24,213 nucleotides of DNA, from positions 7,132 through 31,344 of the forward strand of contig CAJTQH010000006.1 in NCBI GenBank assembly GCA_910578305.1, in the 5' to 3' direction. Below, one piece after another: positions 7,319 to 16,324 of this stretch; within the stretch, counting starts at the first letter, position 1, and every line of letters starts with the position of its first letter. This DNA is from an uncultured Muribaculaceae bacterium. Lineage in GTDB: Bacteria > Bacteroidota > Bacteroidia > Bacteroidales > Muribaculaceae. The position numbers and the translations under genes were made by a program. The notes beneath the pieces were generated by a model. That model did no database searches. It saw only the letters and a list, made by a program, of their open reading frames with translations, and was not told the origin of the DNA.

Positions 7319-8014
7319 ATGATTGATGCACTTATTACCGCCGGCATGTTTTTTAACCCGGCTTCTATAATCAACGAGTTTTTATCGGCCGATGCTATGA
7401 TGGTGTACCTTATGGTGTTCACTTTCATGGTCATAGAGAGTTCGTTCATACCATTTCCTTCGGAAGTGATCGTGCCGCCAGCTGCATATCTGGCATGTAC
7501 TTCGCACGATGTAAACGTATGGTTTGTACTGATTCTGGCCACATCGGGAGCCATCCTCGGAGCACTTGTCAACTATGGCCTTTCGGTATGGATAGGACGT
7601 CCGCTGGTCTACAGATTTGCCGACTCCAGACTGGGACATGCCTGCCTGATAGACCGTGCGAAAGTAGACAAAGCAGAGCGATATTTCGAGGAACATGGCT
7701 CGATATCCACATTCATAGGCCGACTGATACCGGCTGTAAGACAACTCATATCCATCCCGGCCGGATTGTCGAAAATGAACTTAGGCAAATTCGTAATATT
7801 CACCGGACTCGGAGCCGGTGTGTGGAACGGAGTGCTTGCCGGACTCGGATATTGGCTTGGCACAATGGTAAGTCCGAAAGAACTTTACGATAGCGTGGAA
7901 AAATATAACCACTACCTCACCTACGCAGGACTTGCTCTTGGAGCGATCTGCGTGGCTTATATAGCTTACAACGCATTCAAACCGCATAAAACCACATCAA
8001 CCATAAAACAATGA
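7319..8014 (+). CDS. DedA family (SNARE-associated Golgi/VTT) membrane protein
   Basis: DedA proteins are inner-membrane proteins now linked to flipping of lipid carriers or phospholipids and to proton-coupled homeostasis. The hydrophobic protein of 231 residues shows both hallmark motifs: E40 followed by F-I-P-F-P-S-E (43-49) in the first re-entrant region, and FIGRLIPAVRQLISIPAG (132-149) with the conserved arginines. Two further helices close the protein. I chose ATG 7319; a GTG at 7307 in the same frame would add four residues and cannot be excluded. Its stop overlaps the rpe start by four bases (ATGA), so the two are translationally coupled. The lipid substrate cannot be told from sequence. 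Confidence 0.92.
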   Translation: MIDALITAGMFFNPASIINEFLSADAMMVYLMVFTFMVIESSFIPFPSEVIVPPAAYLACTSHDVNVWFVLILATSGAILGALVNYGLSVWIGRPLVYRFADSRLGHACLIDRAKVDKAERYFEEHGSISTFIGRLIPAVRQLISIPAGLSKMNLGKFVIFTGLGAGVWNGVLAGLGYWLGTMVSPKELYDSVEKYNHYLTYAGLALGAICVAYIAYNAFKPHKTTSTIKQ

Positions 8015-8664
8015 CACTCGTTTCTCCTTCTCTACTCTCCGCTGACTTCGGCCAGCTTGACCGCGACATAGACATGCTCAACCGTTCGCAAGCCGATATG
8101 CTGCATATCGACGTAATGGACGGAGTTTTCGTACCCAACATATCATTCGGATTTCCTGTAATGAAATTCATTGAACGCGCAGCCTCAAAACCACTTGACG
8201 TACACCTGATGATTGTAGATCCCGGACGCTACGTAAACCAGGTGCGCGATTGCGGAGCCGCAATAATGAATATACATGCCGAAGCTTGCACTCATCTCCA
8301 CAGAGTAGTGCAACAGATCAAGCAAGCCGGAATGAAGGCCGCCGTGACTCTCAATCCGTCTACGCCGGTAATGATGCTTCAGGACATAATCGAAGATCTG
8401 GACATGGTGCTTCTCATGTCAGTAAATCCGGGATTTGCCGCACAAAAATTCATAACCCATACTCTTGCAAAAGTAAAATCACTGCGTGAGATGATCGACT
8501 CACGCGGGCTTACCGGCCAGACAACCATAGAAATAGATGGAGGAATAAATCTCCAGACAGGTGCTTTGGCTGTAGAAGCCGGAGCAGATATACTCGTTGC
8601 TGGCAACTATGTATTTGCAGACCAGGATCCGGAAGCTGCAATAGCGCGTCTCAAAGCCCTTTAA
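8011..8664 (+). CDS. rpe: Ribulose-phosphate 3-epimerase
   Basis: This cytosolic TIM-barrel metalloenzyme interconverts ribulose-5-phosphate and xylulose-5-phosphate in the pentose phosphate pathway. The 217-residue length is standard. Metal and catalytic residues are in place: SPSLLSADF at the start, H32-I-D34-V-M-D-G, H in DVHLMI, MSVNPGF (family MSVNPGFGGQ, here continued as AAQKF) and the aspartate in EIDGGIN. A phosphate-binding GAD-x-LVAGNYVF block is at the end. It starts inside the stop of DedA and ends 23 bases before ftsK, so it probably shares a transcript with both. Confidence 0.97.
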   Translation: MTLVSPSLLSADFGQLDRDIDMLNRSQADMLHIDVMDGVFVPNISFGFPVMKFIERAASKPLDVHLMIVDPGRYVNQVRDCGAAIMNIHAEACTHLHRVVQQIKQAGMKAAVTLNPSTPVMMLQDIIEDLDMVLLMSVNPGFAAQKFITHTLAKVKSLREMIDSRGLTGQTTIEIDGGINLQTGALAVEAGADILVAGNYVFADQDPEAAIARLKAL

Positions 8665-8687
8665 CCACTTAATATACGACACACACA

Positions 8688-11531
8688 ATGAACATGGACT
8701 CCTTTGAAATCTCCACGGAGGTTTTCGATCCATCACGTCTGCGCAGAGGCCAGGAGCAGCCTGCTACCGCTGTCGAAGAGTCTTCAGTCGAAAGCAGTGT
8801 TCCTGGAAGAAATATCACACCCGAACCGGAATCACCTCAGCCTACAGAAGAGCCAGAGCTGACTGACACGACGAAAGCACGTCGCACATCCGGCCGTCAG
8901 AACACCACTTCCCGACCGGCTCCTGCCGATACCACCCATGCCACCGAAAACAACACTGCAACTGTCAGCCATTTTTTCGGCGACGGACGCTGGCGTATAT
9001 TTTCCGGCGTTGCATTCATGCTTGCGGCAGTCTACATGCTCATAGTATCAATATCATACATTTATTACGGCGCAGCCGATCAGAGTATAGTCCAGAATCA
9101 GACTGTAGGCGAAATCGCAGACAACTATCAGGGAGTGGCTAATGCAGGTGGCTGGGTAGGCGCATTATTGTCACACATGCTCATGTACAAGTGGCTGGGC
9201 ATAGGCGGCTTCATCATTATATATTATCTCGTAGCACTGTCTCTCACAATGCTACGACTACACCGATTTAACTTCTGGCGACTTACATTCAAGTCGCTTG
9301 TATCGGCCATAGCGCTGTCCATCATCACCGGACTTATCACATATAGCAGTGTTTCGCCGGAATACTGGGGAGGAGAACATGGTTATTACATCAACACACT
9401 ACTTATCGACAATGCCTCCGTGTGGGGAGCCATAGCTGTAAGCCTGCTCATGCTCACAGCACTGATACTCATATATATCGAACCTGTTAAAAAGATGATG
9501 CGCGTGACCATGGGACTTTTCCACAGGATAAAAACCTCAATGGCCAACCGTTACACCAAATCGATGGCTGCGGCCAGAGACTCCATGGAGCGTGAACGTC
9601 AGCGCGAGGTGGCACGTCAGACCAATGCAAACGAAAACAATACTACGCCTCAACCGACTGAGCGACCTTTACCTGAAACCAATGTCTTGCCGGAAACAGA
9701 ACCCAGAGCCACATCAGTCGTCACAGAAAATGAATATACTCCGCAACAACGACCGACAGTAAATCTTGAAAAAATACCCGACCACATCCCTGTAGCCGAA
9801 CAGCCTCAGACATCGGCAGCAAATATTGAATCCACCGTACCGGTTCCGACAGTATCTGCCATAACAGAATCGGAAACAGATTCCGTAAAAGTAGAATATA
9901 CCCGTCCGGTCATTGAGTCTGTTACGGACATGCAGGAATGTCCCGACATTGCAAATGAAACGCCAACGAGCACTCAACCAATACTGACCGAGGTACCTCT
10001 CACTCCGATTGAAGAGACTGAAGAGATCGACATAGAAGCATTCGATCCGACTGCAGAACTCAGTCACTATCGCTTCCCGTCGCTTGATCTGCTGAAAGTG
10101 CGTGAAAGTTCATACACCCTCGATGAAGCCGAACAGGAAGAGAACAATCAGCGCATAATACGCACACTCAACAGTTACGGCATAGACATTGCAAGCATAA
10201 AAGCCACTGTCGGTCCTACGATCACTCTATATGAAATAGTTCCGGCCGAAGGTGTGCGCATATCAAAAATAAAACATCTCGGAGATGACATGTCCATGAG
10301 CCTGCACGCTTTGGGCATACGCATCATTGCTCCTATGCCAGGGAAAGGGACAATAGGAATGGAAGTGCCTAACAAAAAGCCTCAGGCCGTGAGCATCCGA
10401 TCCATATTCTCATCCAAGGCTTACCACGAATCAACGGCAGAACTGCCTATGGCTCTCGGCACCACGATATCCAACGAAGTATATGTAACCGACCTCGCCA
10501 AGATGCCACACCTGCTCGTAGCCGGTGCCACCGGTATGGGTAAATCGGTTGGACTAAACACCATCATAGCCTCGCTGATCTACAAAAAGCATCCTGCCGA
10601 GCTTAAATTTGTGCTGATTGACCCCAAAATGGTCGAATTCAGCCTTTACCGGTGTCTCGAAAAACACTTCCTCGCCAAACTGCCCGACGAAGAAAAGCCC
10701 ATTATCACCGATCCAAACAAAGTGGTGACAACGCTCAATTCTCTCTGTCTGGAGATGGACAACCGATATGCGTTGCTCGAGCAGGCTCGCGTACGCAACA
10801 TCAAAGACTATAATCAGAAATTCATGTCGCGTAAGCTCAACCCGCTCAAAGGTCACCGATATCTGCCATACATAGTGGTTATCATAGATGAGTTTGCCGA
10901 CCTCATGATCACGGCCGGCAAAGGTGTGGAAGAACCCATATCACGTATAGCAGCCAAAGCACGCGCTGTGGGAATACACATGATTCTCGCAACCCAGCGG
11001 CCAAGCGTCAATGTCATCACCGGAACCATCAAAGCCAACTTTCCCGGGCGTATGGCATTCCGTGTGACACAGATGAACGACTCCCGTACCATACTCGATC
11101 GACCTGGAGCCGAACAGCTTGTAGGCAAAGGTGATATGCTCATATCGCGCGACGGCATAATCGACCGCGTGCAGTGTGCCTTTATTGACACGGATGAAGT
11201 AGAAGCGGTATGCCTCTCCATATCCGAACAGATGGGTTACACCGAAGCTTACGCTCTTCCTGAATTCGTACCCGAAAGCAGCGGTACAGGAGGCCAGTAT
11301 GGCAACGCAGCCGATCGCGACCCAATGTATGCCGACGCCGGACGCGCGGTAATAGAGGCCGGCATGGGATCCGCATCCATGCTTCAGAGAAAATTCAACA
11401 TCGGATACCCGCGTGCCGGAAAACTCATTGATCAGCTCGAATGCAACGGTGTGGTAGGTCCGACTACCGCTGCAGGAAAACCACGCCAGGTTCTGATGAC
11501 CATGTACGATTTTGAGCGTTCGCTCGAATGA
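8688..11531 (+). CDS. ftsK: DNA translocase FtsK
   Basis: FtsK anchors at the division septum and pumps chromosomal DNA so that terminus regions separate and dimers are resolved by XerCD. The 947 residues show a disordered, polar N-terminus, four membrane helices (about 103-125, 153-185, 203-220 and 244-264), a long low-complexity P/T/E-rich linker (about 300-460), and the motor. In the motor, Walker A is GATGMGKS (613-620), Walker B is VVIIDEFAD (about 730-738), and ATQRPSVNVITG follows. The C-terminal winged-helix gamma domain (about 880-947, AGRAVIEAGMGSASMLQRKF onward) reads polar DNA signals. A second ATG two codons in (8694) is a possible start. LolA and TrxB follow, an order common in Bacteroidales. 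Confidence 0.97.
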   Translation: MNMDSFEISTEVFDPSRLRRGQEQPATAVEESSVESSVPGRNITPEPESPQPTEEPELTDTTKARRTSGRQNTTSRPAPADTTHATENNTATVSHFFGDGRWRIFSGVAFMLAAVYMLIVSISYIYYGAADQSIVQNQTVGEIADNYQGVANAGGWVGALLSHMLMYKWLGIGGFIIIYYLVALSLTMLRLHRFNFWRLTFKSLVSAIALSIITGLITYSSVSPEYWGGEHGYYINTLLIDNASVWGAIAVSLLMLTALILIYIEPVKKMMRVTMGLFHRIKTSMANRYTKSMAAARDSMERERQREVARQTNANENNTTPQPTERPLPETNVLPETEPRATSVVTENEYTPQQRPTVNLEKIPDHIPVAEQPQTSAANIESTVPVPTVSAITESETDSVKVEYTRPVIESVTDMQECPDIANETPTSTQPILTEVPLTPIEETEEIDIEAFDPTAELSHYRFPSLDLLKVRESSYTLDEAEQEENNQRIIRTLNSYGIDIASIKATVGPTITLYEIVPAEGVRISKIKHLGDDMSMSLHALGIRIIAPMPGKGTIGMEVPNKKPQAVSIRSIFSSKAYHESTAELPMALGTTISNEVYVTDLAKMPHLLVAGATGMGKSVGLNTIIASLIYKKHPAELKFVLIDPKMVEFSLYRCLEKHFLAKLPDEEKPIITDPNKVVTTLNSLCLEMDNRYALLEQARVRNIKDYNQKFMSRKLNPLKGHRYLPYIVVIIDEFADLMITAGKGVEEPISRIAAKARAVGIHMILATQRPSVNVITGTIKANFPGRMAFRVTQMNDSRTILDRPGAEQLVGKGDMLISRDGIIDRVQCAFIDTDEVEAVCLSISEQMGYTEAYALPEFVPESSGTGGQYGNAADRDPMYADAGRAVIEAGMGSASMLQRKFNIGYPRAGKLIDQLECNGVVGPTTAAGKPRQVLMTMYDFERSLE

Positions 11532-11570
11532 TGCAACATTTGTCACTCTATAATTGTTAATTCATCAATT

Positions 11571-12191
11571 ATGATAAAAAACATATTAATACTGATACTT
11601 ATAGTCACCGGAACCGCCATGCAGATATCGGCAGCCGAGTCCGCATCTCAACTACTTGAACAGGCGGCCGGAAAATTCAGCACTGCAAAGTCGATAAAAG
11701 CTAATTACACGCTCACCTCCTCTGAAGGAGGCATGACCAAAGGATCCGTGGTATTTTCCGGAGAGAAATTCGCCATGACATCCCCCGATATCCTAACTTG
11801 GTACGATGGCACTACCCAATGGAGCTATCTTGTTGCCAATGAAGAAGTCAACATTTCTGAGCCCACCCCCGAAGAACTACAGCAGATCAACCCGTTTGCC
11901 GTTATCAATAAATTTCGCAACGCATATACAGCCAAGTTACTTTCATCCGATGCCGCCACGAAGAAGATAATGCTTACGGCAAAAAATGTCCGGAAATCTG
12001 ACATCCTTATGGCAACCGTGACCTTGAATGCCACCACGCTCTTTCCCTCAAAAATAACTCTTACTTTCAATGGAGGCCAGACTGTGAGCATAGCCATATC
12101 GAGCGTAACTCAAGGCAACGCACTGCCAATATCTGCATTCAGATTTCCGGCAGCCAAATACCCTGGAGCGGAAGTGATCGATCTGCGATGA
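11571..12191 (+). CDS. lolA: LolA-like periplasmic outer-membrane lipoprotein carrier
   Basis: The 206-residue protein starts with a Sec signal peptide (MIKNILILILIVTGTAM, cut near Q-I-S-A-A), so it is periplasmic. After it, SASQLLEQAAGKFSTAKSIKANYTL and GSVVFSGEKFAMTSPDILTWYDGTTQWSY have the beta-strand pattern of the LolA/LolB fold, with the typical W-Y-D-G-x-x-x-W hydrophobic-cavity segment. LolA carries lipoproteins from LolCDE to the outer membrane; Bacteroidetes versions are divergent and lack a clear LolB. It lies 39 bases after ftsK and 41 before trxB. A 7-bp inverted repeat (11550-11572) takes in the first two bases of its start codon. The role is inferred from the family. Confidence 0.88.
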   Translation: MIKNILILILIVTGTAMQISAAESASQLLEQAAGKFSTAKSIKANYTLTSSEGGMTKGSVVFSGEKFAMTSPDILTWYDGTTQWSYLVANEEVNISEPTPEELQQINPFAVINKFRNAYTAKLLSSDAATKKIMLTAKNVRKSDILMATVTLNATTLFPSKITLTFNGGQTVSIAISSVTQGNALPISAFRFPAAKYPGAEVIDLR

Positions 12192-12232
12192 ATGCAAATT
12201 CCCGACATTAATCCTCCCAATCATACAGAATT

Positions 12233-13171
12233 ATGAACCATCTCAACACCAAATGCCTCATAATAGGCTCAGGACCGGCTGGATACACTGCCGCCCTGTA
12301 TACCTCGCGGGCCAATATCGAACCGGTACTCTACGAAGGACATCAGCCCGGAGGTCAACTCACAATAACCACTGAAGTTGAAAATTTTCCGGGTTATCCC
12401 GAAGGCACCACCGGTACCCAACTCATGGACGACATACGCCGTCAGGCTATTAAATTCGGAGCAGATGTACGCTCAGGCATTATCTCTAAAGTCGACTTCA
12501 GCCAACGTCCGTTCAAAGCCATAACTGATGATAATACAGAAATTACCGCTGATACAATAATCATCAGTACCGGAGCTTCGGCAAAATTCCTCGGATTGCC
12601 CGATGAGCAAAAATATATGGGGCTCGGCGTTTCGGCATGTGCCACATGCGACGGATTTTTCTATCGAAAAAAACGCGTGGCAGTAGTGGGCGGAGGCGAC
12701 ACCGCATGCGAAGAAGCATTATATCTCAGCAATATAGCTTCCGATGTATTCCTGATAGTCCGCAAAGATCACCTGCGAGCGTCGAAAGTGATGCAACGCC
12801 GCGTACTCGACAAGCCCAATATCAAAGTCCTATTCAACACCAATACTACCGGGCTCTATGGCGAAGAGTTTCTTGAAGGCATCCATCTGGTAGAGAACGT
12901 AGGAACTGAAAATGAACAACACTTCGACCTTCCGGTAGACGGATTCTTCCTTGCCATAGGTCATAAGCCCAACACCGATATATTCAAAGACTTCATAGAA
13001 CTTGACGAGACAGGCTACATCAAAACCAAAGGACACACCACAGCCACCAATGTAGAAGGTGTGTTTGCCGCAGGTGATGTGGCAGACCCACACTATCGGC
13101 AGGCCATCACCGCAGCCGGAAGCGGATGCCGTGCCGCTCTCGATGTCGAGCGCTTCCTTTCTGAGCAGTGA
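12233..13171 (+). CDS. trxB: Thioredoxin-disulfide reductase
   Basis: A 312-residue FAD/NADPH enzyme that keeps thioredoxin reduced in the cytosol. The FAD site GSGPAGYTAALYTSRA is near the N-terminus. The redox-active pair C136-A-T-C139 lies in SACATCDGFFY, at the same place as C135/C138 of E. coli. The NADPH-binding loop VVGGGDTACEEALYL follows, and the second FAD motif GVFAAGDVADPHYRQAI closes the protein. Size and motifs are fully canonical, and the start at 12233 puts the FAD motif at the usual distance. No promoter box was seen in the 41 bases before it, so it is likely read from upstream. Confidence 0.97.
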   Translation: MNHLNTKCLIIGSGPAGYTAALYTSRANIEPVLYEGHQPGGQLTITTEVENFPGYPEGTTGTQLMDDIRRQAIKFGADVRSGIISKVDFSQRPFKAITDDNTEITADTIIISTGASAKFLGLPDEQKYMGLGVSACATCDGFFYRKKRVAVVGGGDTACEEALYLSNIASDVFLIVRKDHLRASKVMQRRVLDKPNIKVLFNTNTTGLYGEEFLEGIHLVENVGTENEQHFDLPVDGFFLAIGHKPNTDIFKDFIELDETGYIKTKGHTTATNVEGVFAAGDVADPHYRQAITAAGSGCRAALDVERFLSEQ

Positions 13172-13197
13172 TAGACTCCTGTAAAAAAAAACGCAAC

Positions 13198-13224
13198 GAC
13201 ACTAATTGTTAATAATTCAGTGTC
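13198..13224 (+). terminator. Hairpin after trxB, possible terminator
   Basis: GACACTAATT (13198-13207) pairs with AATT-C-AGTGTC (13214-13224) with one bulged C and loop GTTAAT. The hairpin lies 26 bases past the trxB stop. It is not followed by a T run on the plus strand, but a run of nine A lies just before it, so it would look like an intrinsic terminator for transcripts on the minus strand. It ends the ftsK-lolA-trxB block in a plausible place. Confidence 0.45.
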
Positions 13225-13241
13225 CTTCACACAATATTTAT

Positions 13242-13266
13242 TGGCATAACCGCTATGGTTATGCCA
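13242..13266 (+). repeat. Perfect 10-bp inverted repeat ahead of the REC/ATP-grasp gene
   Basis: TGGCATAACC, spacer GCTAT, GGTTATGCCA form a perfect ten-pair dyad. It is followed by ATTTT, so it may be a second terminator of trxB. It also ends only nine bases before the -7 box at 13276, covering where the -33 element should be, so it could equally be an operator for a dimeric regulator. Confidence 0.6.
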
Positions 13267-13275
13267 TATTTTGAT

Positions 13276-13283
13276 TAACTTTG
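13276..13283 (+). promoter_or_regulatory. -7 promoter box of the 13311 gene
   Basis: TAACTTTG fits TAnnTTTG exactly and stands 27 bases before ATG 13311. No -33 TTTG is visible at 19-21 bases; that place is taken by the right arm and spacer of the inverted repeat at 13242-13266. A possible TTG start at 13281 falls inside this box, which argues against it as the start codon. Confidence 0.5.
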
Positions 13284-13310
13284 TTGGTTAATAAGCCTGT
13301 CCAGAAAAAA

Positions 13311-16304
13311 ATGAATGAAGACGCTTTAAGCCAATTATATCTGAAAGACACGGCCTTCCAGGACCTGATGCAGAAGCGCATTTTCAATGTGCTGCTTGTG
13401 GCATCGCCCTATGATGCTTTCATGATGGAGGAAGACGGACGCATAGAGGAGCAACTCTATTTCGAGTATGTGGCTCTTAATCTTAGTTCGCCTCCACGTG
13501 TCACTCAGGTAACGAACGTAGAGGAAGCCATAGCAAAATTGCAGGAGAAACACTTCGGACTTGTGATAATGATGCCGGGCATGGACATAAGCGAGACCTT
13601 TTCCGGCGCACGGCGCATAAAAGAAATGCTGCCCACACTGCCGATTGTTGTACTCACTCCATTTTCCAAAGAAGTGTCGCGGCGTCTGGCCAATGAAGAC
13701 TTTTCGGGCATAGACTACGTGTTCAGCTGGCTTGGAAACGTAGACCTGCTACTGGCCATAATAAAGCTTCTCGAGGACAAGCGAAACGCAGACAAAGACA
13801 TAAACGAAGTTGGAGTGCAGATGATACTTGTGGTGGAAGACTCTGTACGTTTCTACTCATCGGTACTTCCTCATATCTACAAAAATCTGCTAAAACAGTC
13901 GTTCGAGTCATCGACCGAAGCTCTCAACGAACATGAACAGATGCTGCGCATGCGCGGTCGTCCGAAAGTAATGCTGGCCCGTGACTACGAAGAAGCATTG
14001 GAAATATATGAGCGATACGGACAGAATCTGCTCGGAGTCATAAGCGACGTATCGTTCAGACGCGAAGGGCTGAAAGATCCGCACGCCGGTTTGAGACTTG
14101 TTGAGTACCTGCGACGCGACAACCCCTACCTGCCGGTAATAATCGAGTCTTCAGAAAGAGAAAACCGCCAGGCGGCCATTGATCTGGGCTGTGTATTTCT
14201 CGACAAAAATTCCAAGAAACTGCCTGTCGATCTAAGCGCGGCTATAGCCGAACAATTCAGCTTTGGTGACTTTGTAATGACCGATCCTGAAACAGGCAAG
14301 GAAATACGTCTGAAATCACTAAAAGACCTTCAATATCATATCTTCGACATCCCAGGTTCCGCCCTGCTGCATCATGCCTCATCCAACGACATATCACGCT
14401 GGCTCTATTCCCGTGCACTGTTTCCTATAGCCGAAGTGATCAAAAAGCACCGCTTCTATACTCTCGAAGAGGTACCTGCTGTACGAAAACTCTTTTTCGA
14501 TCTGATAGTCAAATACCGTAAGATGAAAAACCGCGGCGTAGTGGCCGTGTTCCGCAAAGACAGGTTTGACCACTACTCCAACTTCGCACGCATAGGACAA
14601 GGTTCGCTTGGCGGAAAGGGACGCGGCCTTGCATTTATAGATCAGATCATAAAACGCAATCCTGTATGTGACAACTTTTCGGGAGTCACCATATCTATCC
14701 CACGTACCGTAGTGCTGTGTACTGACATATTCGACGAGTTCATGGCCACCAACAACCTCTATCCCATAGCCCTGAGCGATGCCGATGACGCTACAATATT
14801 GGAACACTTCCTACAGGCTCGACTCCCGAACAGACTGATAGAAGACTTCTTTGCTCTTTTTGAAGTTGTGGACAAACCTTTGGCCATACGCAGTTCAAGT
14901 CTACTTGAAGACTCTCACTACCAACCATTTGCCGGCATATACTCCACCTATATGATACCACGGGTGGCAGACCGATATGAAATGTTAAAACTGCTCAGTG
15001 ATGCAATAAAAGGAGTGTATGCCTCAGTGTTCTATTCCGACAGTAAAGCCTACATGACAGCTACCAGCAATGTGATTGATCAGGAAAAAATGGCTGTGAT
15101 CATACAGGAAGTGGTGGGCAGCCAGACAGGCGATCTGTACTTCCCATCATTTTCAGGTGTCGGTCGCTCGCTCAACTACTATCCGGTAGGACGCGAACAG
15201 GCCGAAGACGGCGTGGCCGAAGTGGCAGTCGGATTAGGTAAATACATCGTAGACGGAGGCCTGAGTCTCAGATTCTCACCGCGTCACCCGGATTGTGCCC
15301 TTCAGACATCCGAACTGTCATTGGCTCTGCGAGACACACAGACTCGAATGTATGCGCTCGAAATGAAATCGCCTGACGAATTCCGCTCCGACGACGGATT
15401 CAACATCGTGAAACGCTCCGTACAGGATCTCGCATCAACAGGCGCGCTGCGATATATGGTATCGACATTCGACTTCCGCGACAACATATTGTGCGATAAC
15501 GACTTCGGAGAAGGCCGTAGAGTTGTCACATTCAATAATATACTCAAACACGACGCCTACCCTCTGGCACCGGCAGTCGATTTCATGCTTACTACCGGAC
15601 AACGCGAAATGAGCCGTCCTGTTGAAATAGAATTTGCAGGCATGATCGAACACGGGGGCGATTCAAAAGGCAAAATATACTGGTTGCAGATACGACCGAT
15701 AGTAGACCGCAAAGACATGGTAGACGAACACCTGCTGTCGCTCCCGGACTCAGAACTTATACTTCGCAGCAATACCGCACTCGGACACGGCAGCATCGAC
15801 AACGTAAGTACTGTCGTATACGTACGTCCAGAAACATTCTCATCGTCCAAAAATTCATTGACCGCACGCGAGATTGAAAAAATCAACCGGGATCTCACTG
15901 CACGCGGCATTTTCTATATACTCATCGGTCCGGGACGATGGGGGTCGAGCGACTCGGCCCTCGGCATACCGGTCAAATGGCCTCAGATAGCCAATGCAAG
16001 GCTAATTGTCGAATCAGCCATCGGTAACTATCGCATTGAACCCAGTCAGGGCACCCATTTTTTCCAGAATCTCACCTCTTTCGGTGTCGGATATTTCACC
16101 ATAGACGCACCGGCACGTCAAGGTTATTACGACATAGACTACCTAAACTCGCTACCGGCTGAATATGAATCTGAAAGCGTGCGGATAGTCACACTGCCAA
16201 CACCATTGGCCATAGGAATCGACGGTAAGAAAGGACAAGGTGTGGTAGCCAAACCAGGATATTCGTCCAATACCGCAAACAATAAAGATGATTTATTACA
16301 GTAA
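13311..16304 (+). CDS. Two-receiver plus PEP-synthase-type ATP-grasp protein
   Basis: I chose ATG 13311 (997 residues); the frame also allows a TTG at 13281, but that lies inside the -7 box. Residues about 20-165 look like a receiver domain that has lost its phospho-acceptor (LVIMMPGMD at 84-92 has methionines where Asp is expected). Residues about 172-330 look like a second one with E176/D177 and a retained Asp246 in ISDVSF. Residues about 430-800 are the ATP-grasp (PPDK_N) domain of PEP synthase and pyruvate phosphate dikinase: GSLGGKGRGLA (431-441), RSSSLLEDS (527-535) and QIRP (793-796). No canonical phosphohistidine swivel or PEP-binding barrel follows. Instead, about 200 residues carry GPGRWGSSD (873-881) and GTHFFQN (914-920). 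Databases tend to call such proteins PEP synthase, but the full reaction is unlikely. Actual function is unknown. Confidence 0.85.
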   Translation: MNEDALSQLYLKDTAFQDLMQKRIFNVLLVASPYDAFMMEEDGRIEEQLYFEYVALNLSSPPRVTQVTNVEEAIAKLQEKHFGLVIMMPGMDISETFSGARRIKEMLPTLPIVVLTPFSKEVSRRLANEDFSGIDYVFSWLGNVDLLLAIIKLLEDKRNADKDINEVGVQMILVVEDSVRFYSSVLPHIYKNLLKQSFESSTEALNEHEQMLRMRGRPKVMLARDYEEALEIYERYGQNLLGVISDVSFRREGLKDPHAGLRLVEYLRRDNPYLPVIIESSERENRQAAIDLGCVFLDKNSKKLPVDLSAAIAEQFSFGDFVMTDPETGKEIRLKSLKDLQYHIFDIPGSALLHHASSNDISRWLYSRALFPIAEVIKKHRFYTLEEVPAVRKLFFDLIVKYRKMKNRGVVAVFRKDRFDHYSNFARIGQGSLGGKGRGLAFIDQIIKRNPVCDNFSGVTISIPRTVVLCTDIFDEFMATNNLYPIALSDADDATILEHFLQARLPNRLIEDFFALFEVVDKPLAIRSSSLLEDSHYQPFAGIYSTYMIPRVADRYEMLKLLSDAIKGVYASVFYSDSKAYMTATSNVIDQEKMAVIIQEVVGSQTGDLYFPSFSGVGRSLNYYPVGREQAEDGVAEVAVGLGKYIVDGGLSLRFSPRHPDCALQTSELSLALRDTQTRMYALEMKSPDEFRSDDGFNIVKRSVQDLASTGALRYMVSTFDFRDNILCDNDFGEGRRVVTFNNILKHDAYPLAPAVDFMLTTGQREMSRPVEIEFAGMIEHGGDSKGKIYWLQIRPIVDRKDMVDEHLLSLPDSELILRSNTALGHGSIDNVSTVVYVRPETFSSSKNSLTAREIEKINRDLTARGIFYILIGPGRWGSSDSALGIPVKWPQIANARLIVESAIGNYRIEPSQGTHFFQNLTSFGVGYFTIDAPARQGYYDIDYLNSLPAEYESESVRIVTLPTPLAIGIDGKKGQGVVAKPGYSSNTANNKDDLLQ

Positions 16305-16324
16305 CTATATATAACACGATCATA

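Noticed and set aside
10941..11546. Open frame of about 200 codons on the minus strand inside and past the end of ftsK
   Set aside because: It is fully antisense to the conserved FtsK motor and gamma domain, its translation has no recognisable motif, and the plus-strand gene is certain.
13281..13310. TTG start ten codons upstream of the REC/ATP-grasp ATG
   Set aside because: The TTG falls inside the -7 promoter box, so it would not be in the mRNA.
13311..16304. Calling this gene ppsA (PEP synthase)
   Set aside because: Only the ATP-grasp part is shared; the His swivel domain and PEP/pyruvate barrel needed for the reaction are not seen.
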